64,000 nt of DNA from an uncultured Lachnospiraceae bacterium (GTDB taxonomy: Bacteria > Bacillota > Clostridia > Lachnospirales > Lachnospiraceae). The notes under the pieces are model-generated. The model had not been told where the DNA came from and ran no database searches. It was given only the letters and a program-made list of their open reading frames with translations. The stretch spans positions 36,675 through 100,674 of the forward strand of contig CAMXPV010000009.1 in the NCBI GenBank assembly GCA_947245585.1. Direction: 5' to 3'. A program made the translations under genes and the position numbers. Positions 24,153 to 32,718 of the stretch are shown piece by piece (within the stretch, counting starts at the first letter, position 1; every line of letters begins with the position of its first letter).

Positions 24153-25028
24153 TTAGTTGCCTAAATATTTTTCGATAATCTCGTCGTACTTGCCGTTTGC
24201 CTTGATGTTCTTCAATCCTGCATTGAACATATCCAAAAGCTCCTGATTCTCCGCATTCATGATCGCAAAACCGTAAGGCGCGCCCTCGCTCTCCATGCCC
24301 TCGGGAATGGTCAGCGCCAGATTACCCGTCTTGATGGAATCAGCCATGATCGGCGTATCTTCCACACATGCCGCAGAGTTGCCAAGGATCACATCCTGAT
24401 ACATGGTCGGTGAATCTTCAAACACGGTTGTGGTGAAGCCGTACTCATCCTTTAAGCTCTCGGCAAAATCCATGCCTGCGGTCCCGTTCTTCACCGCCAC
24501 ATTCTTGCCTTTCAAATCGGCAAAGCCCTTGATGTCGCTGCCCTCCGGAACGACGAAGGTCTGTGTCGCGTCATAATAGCCGTCAGAGAAAATCCAACCG
24601 GAGTCGATACGCTCCTGCTTGATGGTCGCGCCTGCGATCAGCGCATCCGCCTGTCCTGCCTGCACCGCGGCCACACCTGCATCCCAACCGAGGCTGTTCA
24701 GCTCATATTTGAAACCCTGATCCTCCGCAATCGCCGCCAACACATCCACGTCGATACCTACAAACTCACCCTTCTCGTTGGTGAACTCGAACGGGCGGAA
24801 CACCGTATCTGTCGCAACCACCCAAACTTTATCGCCTGAAGCCGCACTGTCCGCAGGCGCTTCCTGAGCCGCGTCCGCTGCCGGAGCCTCAGCCGCCCCT
24901 TCCGCTGCCGGAGCCTCAGCCGCCCCTTCCGCTGCCGGAGCTTCCTGTGCTGCGCCGCCGTCAGAACCGCACGCTGTCACGCCAAGAACCATGCAGCCTG
25001 TCAAAACCATTGCCAATAATTTTTTCAT
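24153..25028 (-). CDS. Amino-acid ABC transporter substrate-binding lipoprotein
   Basis: The 291-residue protein has a signal peptide with lipobox (LGVTAC, Cys20), then a flexible Ala/Pro/Glu-rich linker (residues about 25-67) and a family 3 solute-binding domain starting at KVWVVATDTVFRPFEFTNEK. Other family-typical parts are GIDVDVLAAIAEDQGF, DALIAGATIKQERIDSGWIF and LKGKNVAVKNGTAGMDFAES. It captures a polar amino acid outside the membrane. The specificity cannot be read; Gln, Cys/cystine or Arg are all possible. It is the first gene of a three-gene operon with a clear promoter and a leader hairpin. Confidence 0.95.
   Translation of the reverse strand: MKKLLAMVLTGCMVLGVTACGSDGGAAQEAPAAEGAAEAPAAEGAAEAPAADAAQEAPADSAASGDKVWVVATDTVFRPFEFTNEKGEFVGIDVDVLAAIAEDQGFKYELNSLGWDAGVAAVQAGQADALIAGATIKQERIDSGWIFSDGYYDATQTFVVPEGSDIKGFADLKGKNVAVKNGTAGMDFAESLKDEYGFTTTVFEDSPTMYQDVILGNSAACVEDTPIMADSIKTGNLALTIPEGMESEGAPYGFAIMNAENQELLDMFNAGLKNIKANGKYDEIIEKYLGN
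24874..24946 (-). repeat. 27-bp tandem repeat coding the lipoprotein linker
   Basis: Two identical 27-base units (24874-24900 and 24901-24927) and a partial third encode repeats of EAPAAEGAA. The array lengthens the spacer between lipid anchor and binding domain, and its copy number could vary between strains. Confidence 0.85.
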
Positions 25029-25069
25029 AATATCCTCTCCTTTTCTACCGCAAAATGCTTTTTAACGCG

Positions 25070-25106
25070 AAAGACGGTGTACTGTACTGGCACTGACACC
25101 GTCTTT
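25070..25106. promoter_or_regulatory. Leader hairpin of the amino-acid ABC operon
   Basis: AAAGACGGTGT and ACACCGTCTTT form a perfect 11-bp stem with a 15-base loop. It starts about 7 bases after the predicted transcription start and lies 41 bases before the ATG at 25028. There is no U-tract in the direction of the operon, so it may stabilise the mRNA or mark an unknown regulatory leader. Confidence 0.55.
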
Positions 25107-25119
25107 TCCCGCTTTCTTA

Positions 25120-25148
25120 AGTATATGGAGTTTTTGATCCCTTGTCAA
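25120..25148 (-). promoter_or_regulatory. Sigma-A promoter of the amino-acid ABC operon
   Basis: On the minus strand TTGACA (25143-25148) and TATACT (25120-25125) are 17 bases apart. A perfect 12-bp palindrome TTTGTATACAAA (25153-25164) lies 4 bases upstream of the -35 box. Confidence 0.8.
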
Positions 25149-25152
25149 GAAC

Positions 25153-25164
25153 TTTGTATACAAA
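25153..25164. promoter_or_regulatory. Palindromic operator candidate at the amino-acid ABC promoter
   Basis: TTTGTATACAAA is a perfect palindrome just upstream of the -35 box. Its half-site TTTGTATA also begins the inverted repeat at 15891-15901. Confidence 0.4.
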
Positions 25165-25173
25165 CATACAAGT

Positions 25174-25764
25174 CTACAAGTCCGCCGCTGCGGCAAGAAT
25201 CATCTCCACAGCCTTGTCAATCCCCAACTTTTCCGTGTTGATCGTCAGGTCAAAGTTTCTCGCATCGCCGTAGGTCTGCTTGGTATAATACTCGCAGTAG
25301 CGCTTTCTCGCCTTATCCACTGCGCGCACGTCACCCGCCACCTGATCCGCCGGCACCCGGTCCATGATCCCCGTCATACGCTTCACCCGCCAGTCAAAAC
25401 CCGCATGGATAAACACATTCAGGCAATGGTCGAACTCCCGCAGAATATAATCCCCGTTGCGGCCCACGATCACACAGCTTTCCTTATTCGCAAGCTCCCT
25501 GATGGCATCCAGTTGAGCCTGCCATAACTCCTCCTCCAACGGCTTATTATAAAAGTCAAACAGACTCTGGGCAAAGCCAAAGTTTTTCGGCACCCGCTCA
25601 TCCCATTTGCGCACCTGTTCAGGCGACAGGCTCTTTCCGGAGACGGCGGTCTTTAAAATGATATCCTTGTCATAGTATTCGATTCCCAGTTCCTTTGCCA
25701 CGCGCTTTCCGATCTCACCGCCGCCTGCGCCAAATTCCCTTCCGATGGTAACGATTTTTCTCAT
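25174..25764 (-). CDS. Cytidylate kinase-like family protein
   Basis: The 196-residue cytoplasmic protein has an N-terminal nucleotide-binding motif IGREFGAGGGEIGKRVAKELG, followed by YYDKDIILKTA and a later VIVGRNGDYIL. This fits the cytidylate-kinase-like group (Cytidylate_kin2), distinct from the essential Cmk. Its true substrate is not established. The ATG at 25764 follows GGAGG by 7 bases; upstream in-frame codons have no ribosome site. It lies 40 bases after polC and is probably the last gene of that operon. Confidence 0.85.
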   Translation of the reverse strand: MRKIVTIGREFGAGGGEIGKRVAKELGIEYYDKDIILKTAVSGKSLSPEQVRKWDERVPKNFGFAQSLFDFYNKPLEEELWQAQLDAIRELANKESCVIVGRNGDYILREFDHCLNVFIHAGFDWRVKRMTGIMDRVPADQVAGDVRAVDKARKRYCEYYTKQTYGDARNFDLTINTEKLGIDKAVEMILAAAADL

Positions 25765-25804
25765 ACTTTTCCCTCCATAGTTTAATTGAGCTTGGCTCAA
25801 TCGG

Positions 25805-28800
25805 TTAGACTAAGTCAAACAGACTGATCTGATTCGACTCCGGCAGATTCCCCAACAGTCCCAGGTGACTCATCAAATCCAGAACCGTCTTGGATACTTT
25901 CGTGCGCTGCCTGAAGTCATCCTTACTCAGAAACGGCCCGTCCTTGGCCGCCTCCACAATAGCGTCCGCCGCCTTCTCCCCTAGACCGTCAATGCTGTTT
26001 AAAGACGGCATCAATTTTCCGTCCACAATCTGAAACAATCTGGACTGCGCCGTGAAAATGTCGATGGGAACAAAGCCAAACCCTCTGGCGTACATCTCCT
26101 GTACGATCTTCATGTCTTTCTGGGTATCCTGTTCCTTTTTGGACAGTTCGTCGCTCCTGCGTTTATAATCCGCCATCTCGCTCTCCAAATGGGCCTGTCC
26201 CTGACACATAATCTCATAGGAAAAAGCCGAGGCACGGATGCTGAAATAAGCCGCATAGTAAGCCAACGGATAGTTGATCTTACAGTAGGCAATGCGCCAC
26301 GCCATCATGACATAGGCCGCCGCATGGGCCTTCGGGAACATGTACTTGATCTTCTTGCAGGAACCGATATACCAGTCCGGCACCCCCTGCTCCTTCATGG
26401 CCTCAATCCACTCATCCTTCAATCCCTTGCCCTTACGCACGCTCTCCATGATGGTGAAGGACAAAGACGGCTCCACCCCCTGCTGCATCAGATAGATCAT
26501 AATATCGTCACGGCAGCAGATCGCCGTGGAAATGGTCGCCAGTCCCTCCTCAATCAATGTCTGCGCGTTGCCAAGCCACACGTCCGTGCCGTGGGACAGG
26601 CCTGAAATCCGCACCAGATCGGTAAAGCACTTGGGTTTGGCATCTATCACCATCTGGATGACGAACTCCGTACCAAACTCCGGGATGCCAAGGCACCCCA
26701 GCTTACAGCCGCCGATCTGCTCCGGCGTGATGCCAAGCGCCTCCGTAGACTGGAAGAGGGACATCACCCCCTTGTCGTCCAGCGGAATCGTGGTCGGGTC
26801 AAGGCCCGTTAAATCCTGTAACATACGAATCATGGTAGGGTCATCATGCCCCAGGATGTCAAGTTTTAACAGGTTATGGTCGATCGAGTGATAGTCAAAA
26901 TGGGTGGTGACAATATCCGTGGTCATATCGTTGGCCGGATGCTGCACCGGCGTAAAGGAATTGATGTCCTCCCCCACCGGCAATACCACGATGCCGCCGG
27001 GATGCTGTCCCGTACTCCTTCGCACGCCGGTACATCCCGTCACAATCCGGTTGATCTCGCAGGCCCGTTTATGCCTGCCCCTCTCCTCATAATAATTCTT
27101 GACATAGCCGTAGGCCGTCTTGTCCGCCAACGTGCCGATGGTGCCCGCCCGGTAGGTCTGGCCGTTCCCGAAAATCACCTCCGTATATTTGTGGGCCTTA
27201 CTCTGGTATTCCCCGGAGAAATTCAGGTCGATATCCGGCTCCTTATCTCCCTTGAAACCAAGGAACGTCTCAAAGGGAATGTCGAACCCTTCCTTCCTGA
27301 GCGGCGTGCCGCAGACAGGGCAGTCCTTATCCGGCATATCACAGCCCGCGCCGCCGCCGTAGGCCCTTACCTCCTCCGAATCAAAGTCGTAATAATGACA
27401 GTTCGGGCACAGATAATGGGGACTTAGAGAATTCACCTCCGTGATTCCCGCCATATTGGCCACAAAGGAACTTCCCACGGAGCCGCGCGACCCCACCAGA
27501 TAGCCGTCCTCCACGGACTTCCACACCAGTTTCTGGGCAATGATATACATCACCGCGAATCCGTTGGAAATAATGGAATGAAGTTCCTTTTCCAACCGGT
27601 CTTCCACAATCTTCGGCAGGGTTTCGCCGTAGAGCTCATGGGCCCTGTTGTAGCAGATATCCGTCAGCTGTTTGTCGCTGTCCTCGATCACCGGAGGACA
27701 CTTATCCGGCCGCACCGGGCTCATCACGTCAATCATATCCGCAATCAGGTTGGTATTGGTGATCACCACCTCCTCCGCCTTGTCGCTGCCAAGATAGGAA
27801 AATTCCTCCAACATTTCCTCCGTCGTTCTAAAATACAGAGGTGCCTGGTTATCCGCATCCGGGAATCCCTGTCCCGCCATGATAATGCGCCGGTAAATCT
27901 CATCCTCCGGATTTAAAAAATGCACATCGCAGGTGGCCGCCACCGGCTTGTGGAACTGCTCTCCCAACCGCACAATCCGCTTGTTGATCTCCTGAATGTC
28001 CTCCATGGAGGTGATGCCCGGTGTCCGATCGGACTCGATCATGAAGCGGTTGTTGCCAAGGGGCTGTATTTCCAGATAATCGTAAAAATTCACAAGCCTT
28101 GCGATCTCCGCGTCGGACTTCTGCTCCAAAAGCGCCCGGTAAAGCTCCCCCGCCTCGCAGGCGCTCCCCAAAATCAATCCCTCCCGGTGTTTCGCAAACA
28201 GGCTCTTGGGGATTCTGGGCCTTCTGGAAAAGTAGGTCAGATGGGATTCGGACACCAGACGGTACAGGTTCATACGTCCCACGTTGTTTTTCGCAAGAAT
28301 GATCGCATGGTAGGTAGGCAGTTTTTTGATGATATCCGGGCTTGCCTTTCCTCTTACGTTGATCTGTGCAAGGGTTGTGATCCCCTCCTTCTCCATCAGC
28401 CCAATCAGCTTCACAAAAATTTCCGCCGTGGCCTCGGCATCGTCCACCGCCCTGTGATGATTTTCCAGAGACACGCCGAGGGACTTGGCCACCGCATCCA
28501 GCGTATGCTTCTTCTGTCCCGGCAGGAAAATCCTGGCGATTCCCACCGTGTCCACATAAGTAAAATCGTGGGAAATTCCCTGCATGTCACAGTTTTCCAT
28601 AAGAAAGCTCATGTCAAACTGGGCGTTGTGGGCCACCAGAATACAATTTTCACAAAATGCCAGAAACTGCGGCAGCACCTTGTCAATCTGCTCCGCCCCC
28701 ATTACCATATCATCTGTTATTCCGGTAAGTTTCTCGATCTCGTAGGGAATGGGTGTCAAGGGATCCACAAAGGTGGAAAAACGGTCTACAATCTTTCCGC

Positions 28801-30454
28801 CGCTGACTTTTACCGCACCGATCTCTATGATCCGGTTCTTTGTCGGCGAAAAGCCCGTAGTCTCTATGTCAAAAACCACAAAATCCGCCTGAAAATCCTG
28901 CCCTTTTTCGTTGGTGGCAATCTCGTGGAGATCGTCCACCAGATATGCCTCCACACCGTAGATTACTTTGAAAAAGCTCTGCTTGTCCGGTTCCGGCTCT
29001 CCCGCCTCCTTACAGCGGTTTTTCTCCGCCTTCCAGAGATCCTCCCAGACATGGTTCGCGTCGGGAAAAGACTGTACCACCCCATGATCGGTAATGGCAA
29101 TAGCCGGATGCCCCCACTTGTAAGCCCGCTTTACGATATCCTTCGCCTCGGACACGCCGTCCATATCGCTCATCTTCGTATGACAGTGGAGTTCCACCCG
29201 CTTTCTGACACTTCTGTCCTCCCGGGAAGTGGTAAAGTCCGGTATCTTCTTGATGCCTGCAAGGGAACCGATGGTCAGCTCATGGTCAAATTTGTCCAAC
29301 ATGGTCATGCCCTTGATTTTGACAAAGGTTCCCTCTTTCATAGCGCCCGTTATTTCATTGGCCTGCTCGTTATGTATGAAAAATTTCACCGTCATGGTGT
29401 CGGTGTAATCCGTGATATCGTATATCAATATCATCCGTTCGTTTTTGATTTCCCGCTTGTCCGTGCGGATTACCTTACCCCGGATGACCACCTCGCCCAT
29501 CTCCCCGATGATCTCCTCGATGGGCATAGCCTCCTCCTCAAAATCCCGCCCGTAGATCACGTCCGGATTGTCGGATCGCTTCAGCGACCGCTTGAAATCT
29601 GACTTTTCCCTGCCGCCTGCAGCACGTCTGGACGGGAACGCTCCCCCCTGACTGCCGGCCAGGACCCTGCCGGAAGCCTCCGCCGCAGCAAGTTTTCCGC
29701 CCTGCGCCGTGCCTGCTTTCCGTAACGTTCCCGCTTCCCCAGGCTGCGCCGCACTGCCGGATTTTCCTGCTTCTCCTAAATATGCCGTTCCATCTGAATC
29801 ACCGCCTGTCTGCGCGCCGTCTGCGGTGTTCGCCGCCTTTCCGTCGAATAGCGCTGCCCCTTTCATCTGCACGGAGAATCCCGCTCTGGCCGATATCTGC
29901 GCCACCTCCAAGGCCAGGCGGCGATCCTCCTCCTCACGGTTCTTGTCCGCCTTTTTCTCCTTGTAGGCAATCTCCACCTGTACCAAAATTCCACAACGCT
30001 CGTTATATATTTTTTCCAGAATGCGGGACAGCTCCTGCGCCTTTTCACGGCCAAATACCGTATCCTCCAACGTCAGCAGCATCTTATCCCCCGCAAAAGC
30101 AATGTCCGCCCGCTTGAACATGTTATACTCTATCGGTGAATTCTCCTTCAATTCCAAAAGGATACTCTCCCCGTAGGCATCCATCAATTTTTCCGGATCG
30201 TACTGTGCGGAGAGCGAAAAATGCTCATAAAACTTCACAACAATGGGCATATTCGGAAAAAACTGTTTCCCGATTTCCCGCTCCACCCGAAACACATCCT
30301 CCTTGCTGATCAGATGTTCCGATGCAATATAAACGCGCAAAAAATCCTTCCGTTTGGTGCTCGTCACCTTCTCCACAGCGACATTCTCAAACAGATCATG
30401 CAGTCCCGTATCTAATTTTAACGTGGGAAACACGTCAAAAAATGCTTTACTCAT
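25805..30454 (-). CDS. polC: DNA polymerase III alpha subunit, PolC type
   Basis: At 1549 residues this is the main replicative polymerase of low-G+C Gram-positive bacteria. In order it has an N-terminal domain (1-190), an unusual Gly/Ala-rich insert (about 190-290) and an OB-fold (about 300-410). A PHP domain then begins VELHCHTKMSDMDGV near 425, with an inserted DEDDh proofreading exonuclease FVVFDIETTGFSP near 525. The polymerase palm and zinc site follow (CPNCHYYDFDSEE, CPVCGTPLRKEG), then KFPDIDLNF-like DKEPDIDLNFSGEYQ. Most PolC proteins have about 1430-1460 residues, so the insert explains the extra length. Its start overlaps the ispG stop by 8 bases. Confidence 0.97.
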   Translation of the reverse strand: MSKAFFDVFPTLKLDTGLHDLFENVAVEKVTSTKRKDFLRVYIASEHLISKEDVFRVEREIGKQFFPNMPIVVKFYEHFSLSAQYDPEKLMDAYGESILLELKENSPIEYNMFKRADIAFAGDKMLLTLEDTVFGREKAQELSRILEKIYNERCGILVQVEIAYKEKKADKNREEEDRRLALEVAQISARAGFSVQMKGAALFDGKAANTADGAQTGGDSDGTAYLGEAGKSGSAAQPGEAGTLRKAGTAQGGKLAAAEASGRVLAGSQGGAFPSRRAAGGREKSDFKRSLKRSDNPDVIYGRDFEEEAMPIEEIIGEMGEVVIRGKVIRTDKREIKNERMILIYDITDYTDTMTVKFFIHNEQANEITGAMKEGTFVKIKGMTMLDKFDHELTIGSLAGIKKIPDFTTSREDRSVRKRVELHCHTKMSDMDGVSEAKDIVKRAYKWGHPAIAITDHGVVQSFPDANHVWEDLWKAEKNRCKEAGEPEPDKQSFFKVIYGVEAYLVDDLHEIATNEKGQDFQADFVVFDIETTGFSPTKNRIIEIGAVKVSGGKIVDRFSTFVDPLTPIPYEIEKLTGITDDMVMGAEQIDKVLPQFLAFCENCILVAHNAQFDMSFLMENCDMQGISHDFTYVDTVGIARIFLPGQKKHTLDAVAKSLGVSLENHHRAVDDAEATAEIFVKLIGLMEKEGITTLAQINVRGKASPDIIKKLPTYHAIILAKNNVGRMNLYRLVSESHLTYFSRRPRIPKSLFAKHREGLILGSACEAGELYRALLEQKSDAEIARLVNFYDYLEIQPLGNNRFMIESDRTPGITSMEDIQEINKRIVRLGEQFHKPVAATCDVHFLNPEDEIYRRIIMAGQGFPDADNQAPLYFRTTEEMLEEFSYLGSDKAEEVVITNTNLIADMIDVMSPVRPDKCPPVIEDSDKQLTDICYNRAHELYGETLPKIVEDRLEKELHSIISNGFAVMYIIAQKLVWKSVEDGYLVGSRGSVGSSFVANMAGITEVNSLSPHYLCPNCHYYDFDSEEVRAYGGGAGCDMPDKDCPVCGTPLRKEGFDIPFETFLGFKGDKEPDIDLNFSGEYQSKAHKYTEVIFGNGQTYRAGTIGTLADKTAYGYVKNYYEERGRHKRACEINRIVTGCTGVRRSTGQHPGGIVVLPVGEDINSFTPVQHPANDMTTDIVTTHFDYHSIDHNLLKLDILGHDDPTMIRMLQDLTGLDPTTIPLDDKGVMSLFQSTEALGITPEQIGGCKLGCLGIPEFGTEFVIQMVIDAKPKCFTDLVRISGLSHGTDVWLGNAQTLIEEGLATISTAICCRDDIMIYLMQQGVEPSLSFTIMESVRKGKGLKDEWIEAMKEQGVPDWYIGSCKKIKYMFPKAHAAAYVMMAWRIAYCKINYPLAYYAAYFSIRASAFSYEIMCQGQAHLESEMADYKRRSDELSKKEQDTQKDMKIVQEMYARGFGFVPIDIFTAQSRLFQIVDGKLMPSLNSIDGLGEKAADAIVEAAKDGPFLSKDDFRQRTKVSKTVLDLMSHLGLLGNLPESNQISLFDLV
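29590..29885 (-). other. Low-complexity insert in PolC
   Basis: Residues about 190-290 of PolC are mostly Gly, Ala, Ser and Thr, with pieces such as GKAANTADGAQTGGDSDGTA and KLAAAEASGRVLAGSQGGAF. It lies between the N-terminal domain and the OB-fold. It is probably a flexible tether, and its DNA is more G+C-rich than the flanks. Confidence 0.7.
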
Positions 30455-31508
30455 TCCAGTGCAACAGTTCCTCTCTGAGCGTATGTAAAAGTTCCGACTC
30501 CGGCACCTTTTTCACGATCTCGCCCCGCTTGATCAAAAGCCCCTCTCCGATGCCTCCTGCAATGCCGATGTCGGCTTCCTTCGCCTCGCCGGGGCCGTTC
30601 ACCGCACAGCCCATAACCGCCACCTTGATATCCAGAGGAATGTCCTGTACCATCTCCTCCACCTGTTTTGCCAATCCGATCAGATCAATCTTTGTCCGGC
30701 CGCAGGTCGGGCAGGAAACCACTTCGATGCCGCCCTTTCTAAGCCCAAGCGTGCGCAGGATCAGCTTTGCGGACTTAATCTCTTCGACAGGATCACCCGT
30801 CAAGGATACCCGTATCGTATCGCCGATCCCCTGATGTAAAATAAGGCCCAGGCCGATGGCCGATTTGATATTTCCGCTGTTCACCGTCCCCGACTCCGTA
30901 ATGCCCACATGCAGCGGATAATTGGTCTTCTGCGCTAAAATCTCATGGGCTTTGACACACATCATCACATCGGATGACTTTATGCTTATGACAAGATTGT
31001 CATATCCACAGTCCTCAATCATGCCCACCTTGTCAAGGGCGCTCTCCACGATTCCCTCTGCCGTCACACCGTGATATTTTTCCACAAGCCCCCGTTCCAG
31101 AGAACCGCTGTTTACCCCCACGCGAATGGGAATGCACCGCTCTTTCGCCGCCGCAACGACCTCTGCCACCTTTTCCTTCCCGCCGATATTGCCCGGGTTG
31201 ATGCGAATCTTGTCCGCACCGTTTTCCATCGCCGCTATGGCCATCCGATAATCAAAATGGATATCCGCCACAAGCGGAATGTGAATCTGCTTTTTAATCT
31301 TGGCAAGCGCCTTTGCCGCCTCTTCTGTGGGCACCGTACACCGGATAATTTCACAGCCCGCCTTCTCAAGCCGCAGAATCTGCGCCGTCGTAGCCTCCAC
31401 ATCCTCCGTGGGCGTATTGGTCATGGACTGAATCAAAACAGGGTTTCCCCCGCCGATTTTCCTGTCCCCTATGGTGATTACTTTCGTCTGTTCTCTATGC
31501 GTTTTCAA
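30447..31508 (-). CDS. ispG: 4-hydroxy-3-methylbut-2-en-1-yl diphosphate synthase
   Basis: The 353-residue iron-sulfur enzyme catalyses the next-to-last step of the MEP isoprenoid pathway, turning MEcPP into HMBPP. It starts with VITIGDRKIGGGNPVLIQSMTNTPTEDVEAT, has the TIM-barrel segments of the family, and carries the 4Fe-4S ligands in VSCPTCGRTKIDL near residue 268 and MGCAVNGPGEAKEADIG near 305. The gene overlaps polC by 8 bases. Dxr, another enzyme of the pathway, is encoded about 3 kb away in the same direction. Confidence 0.97.
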   Translation of the reverse strand: MKTHREQTKVITIGDRKIGGGNPVLIQSMTNTPTEDVEATTAQILRLEKAGCEIIRCTVPTEEAAKALAKIKKQIHIPLVADIHFDYRMAIAAMENGADKIRINPGNIGGKEKVAEVVAAAKERCIPIRVGVNSGSLERGLVEKYHGVTAEGIVESALDKVGMIEDCGYDNLVISIKSSDVMMCVKAHEILAQKTNYPLHVGITESGTVNSGNIKSAIGLGLILHQGIGDTIRVSLTGDPVEEIKSAKLILRTLGLRKGGIEVVSCPTCGRTKIDLIGLAKQVEEMVQDIPLDIKVAVMGCAVNGPGEAKEADIGIAGGIGEGLLIKRGEIVKKVPESELLHTLREELLHWNE

Positions 31509-31532
31509 GTCTGCCTCCCTGCTTTTACTGCT

Positions 31533-31697
31533 TTACTTCTTTTGCTGTTTCAAAATGAACGGAGTCATCGTCTTCATAAGCTCCTCTGAAATACGTTCTC
31601 CCTTTTCTTTCAAAAGTCTCTTCTGCTCTGCTTTTGCCCATTCGACTGCCTTAAGCTGATCTTCTAAACGTTCACTCAAAATTACATGATCTTCCAT
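31533..31697 (-). CDS. Small charged protein of unknown function upstream of ispG
   Basis: The 54-residue protein starts at ATG 31697, with AAGGAG 6 bases upstream. It is highly charged and predicted helical (SERLEDQLKAVEWAKAEQKR, LLKEKGERISEELMKTMTPF), with no cysteine and no membrane segment. I do not recognise a family. The ribosome site, its own promoter and the 24-base gap to ispG make it likely to be real. An upstream in-frame TTG at 31724 is less likely. Confidence 0.6.
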   Translation of the reverse strand: MEDHVILSERLEDQLKAVEWAKAEQKRLLKEKGERISEELMKTMTPFILKQQKK

Positions 31698-31729
31698 AGC
31701 CGTCTCCTTCATTTCTTCACTCAAACTTT

Positions 31730-31758
31730 ATTATATAGGAAAATGTCCTCCAAAACAA
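31730..31758 (-). promoter_or_regulatory. Sigma-A promoter of the small gene-ispG-polC operon
   Basis: TTGTTT (31753-31758) and a perfect TATAAT (31730-31735) are 17 bases apart on the minus strand, about 25 bases upstream of the small gene's ribosome site. It overlaps the very end of the kinase gene's downstream flank. Confidence 0.65.
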
Positions 31759-31759
31759 C

Positions 31760-32653
31760 TCAAATCCCCCTCTCTCCCAAAATCATCCCGCCTCCCGCGG
31801 CGGCCAGAAAGACCTGTTTCTCCACATGCCGCACAAACTCTCTCCTCCTGCCGCCCTTTCGCCGCCCCCGCCGCTCCAGATCCCTGACAATCTCCGAAAC
31901 CGCCTGATAACGGTTCTCCGGCGCTTCAGCGGTACAGCGGGCAATGATCTCTTCCAGTTCCTCAGAGAGCAGAGGATTGTAACAGGAAGGAGAAAGCCTA
32001 GCACAGGAAGCCGCCTGGTCTGCGCCGGTCACCATATAGCAGAGCGTCCTTCCAAAGGCGTAAATATCGCTCCGCTCATCCGCCCATGCCCTCTTTCCCA
32101 CCGTCCTGCGCTGCTCCGGCGCGGCAAATCCCATGGTATAGGCCATCTTTCCACTGTCCCTCTCCCCAAAGCTGCGAAAAGCCGCAGCGCCGAAATCCAC
32201 AAGCCTGACCGAGCCGTCCCTGCACACCATAATATTATCCGGCCTGAGATCCCGATAAATAACAGGCTTTTCTCTCGTATGAAGATAGGAAAGCACATCC
32301 AGAAGCGAGGCCGCCCAAAACCTGGCCTGCTCCTCTCCGACAGCTCCCCTGTCTTGTATATATTTATGTAAACTTATTCCCGCAATATACTCCATGACGA
32401 GATACCACCCCTCCTCATAGAACAGCTCGTAGACCACCGGCAGCGCAGGGTGGCGCAGATCGCGCAGAAACGCCGCCTCCCGCATGATCCGGCCGCTCTC
32501 TTTTTCTTCCCCTTCCCACAACTGTTTCACCGCCGCCAGACGGGACAGACTCTCATCCTCGGCCAGATAAACACAGCCCTCGCCGCCCTGTCCCAACACG
32601 CCCTTAATTCTGTATTTTCCTAATCTGCTGTTTTCCATGCCGTTTTCTTTCAT
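31760..32653 (-). CDS. Hanks-type Ser/Thr protein kinase, soluble
   Basis: The 297-residue kinase has the Gly-rich loop VLGQGGEGCVYLA near residue 20, a VAIK-type lysine in LAAVKQLW and catalytic loop VIYRDLRPDNIMV with the usual His replaced by Tyr. It also has DFGAAAF, an APE-type FAAPEQRRT, and DIYAFGRTLCYMVTG. It ends soon after the kinase fold (RRREFVRHVEKQVFLAAAGG). There is no PASTA tail and no clear membrane anchor, unlike PrkC/StkP. The PP2C phosphatase gene lies directly upstream, so the pair should set the phosphorylation of shared targets. The Tyr-Arg-Asp catalytic motif is less common but compatible with activity. Confidence 0.9.
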   Translation of the reverse strand: MKENGMENSRLGKYRIKGVLGQGGEGCVYLAEDESLSRLAAVKQLWEGEEKESGRIMREAAFLRDLRHPALPVVYELFYEEGWYLVMEYIAGISLHKYIQDRGAVGEEQARFWAASLLDVLSYLHTREKPVIYRDLRPDNIMVCRDGSVRLVDFGAAAFRSFGERDSGKMAYTMGFAAPEQRRTVGKRAWADERSDIYAFGRTLCYMVTGADQAASCARLSPSCYNPLLSEELEEIIARCTAEAPENRYQAVSEIVRDLERRGRRKGGRRREFVRHVEKQVFLAAAGGGMILGERGI

Positions 32654-32666
32654 ACCTCCTTCAATA

Positions 32667-32718
32667 TTATGTAAACCATAACAATCTCAAAGTGCATTAT
32701 TCTCCGCATTATGTAAAC
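32667..32718. repeat. Duplicated 11-mer between PP2C and kinase genes
   Basis: ATTATGTAAAC occurs at 32667-32677 and again at 32708-32718. Ten-base cores of the same motif recur at 37552-37561 (same strand) and 20418-20427 (opposite strand), all outside or at the edge of genes. No function is known to me. Confidence 0.45.

Noticed and set aside
27920..29602. 560-residue plus-strand open frame
   Set aside because: It is the antisense shadow of polC, is rich in His, Arg and Leu as such shadows are, and lacks any recognisable domain or ribosome site.
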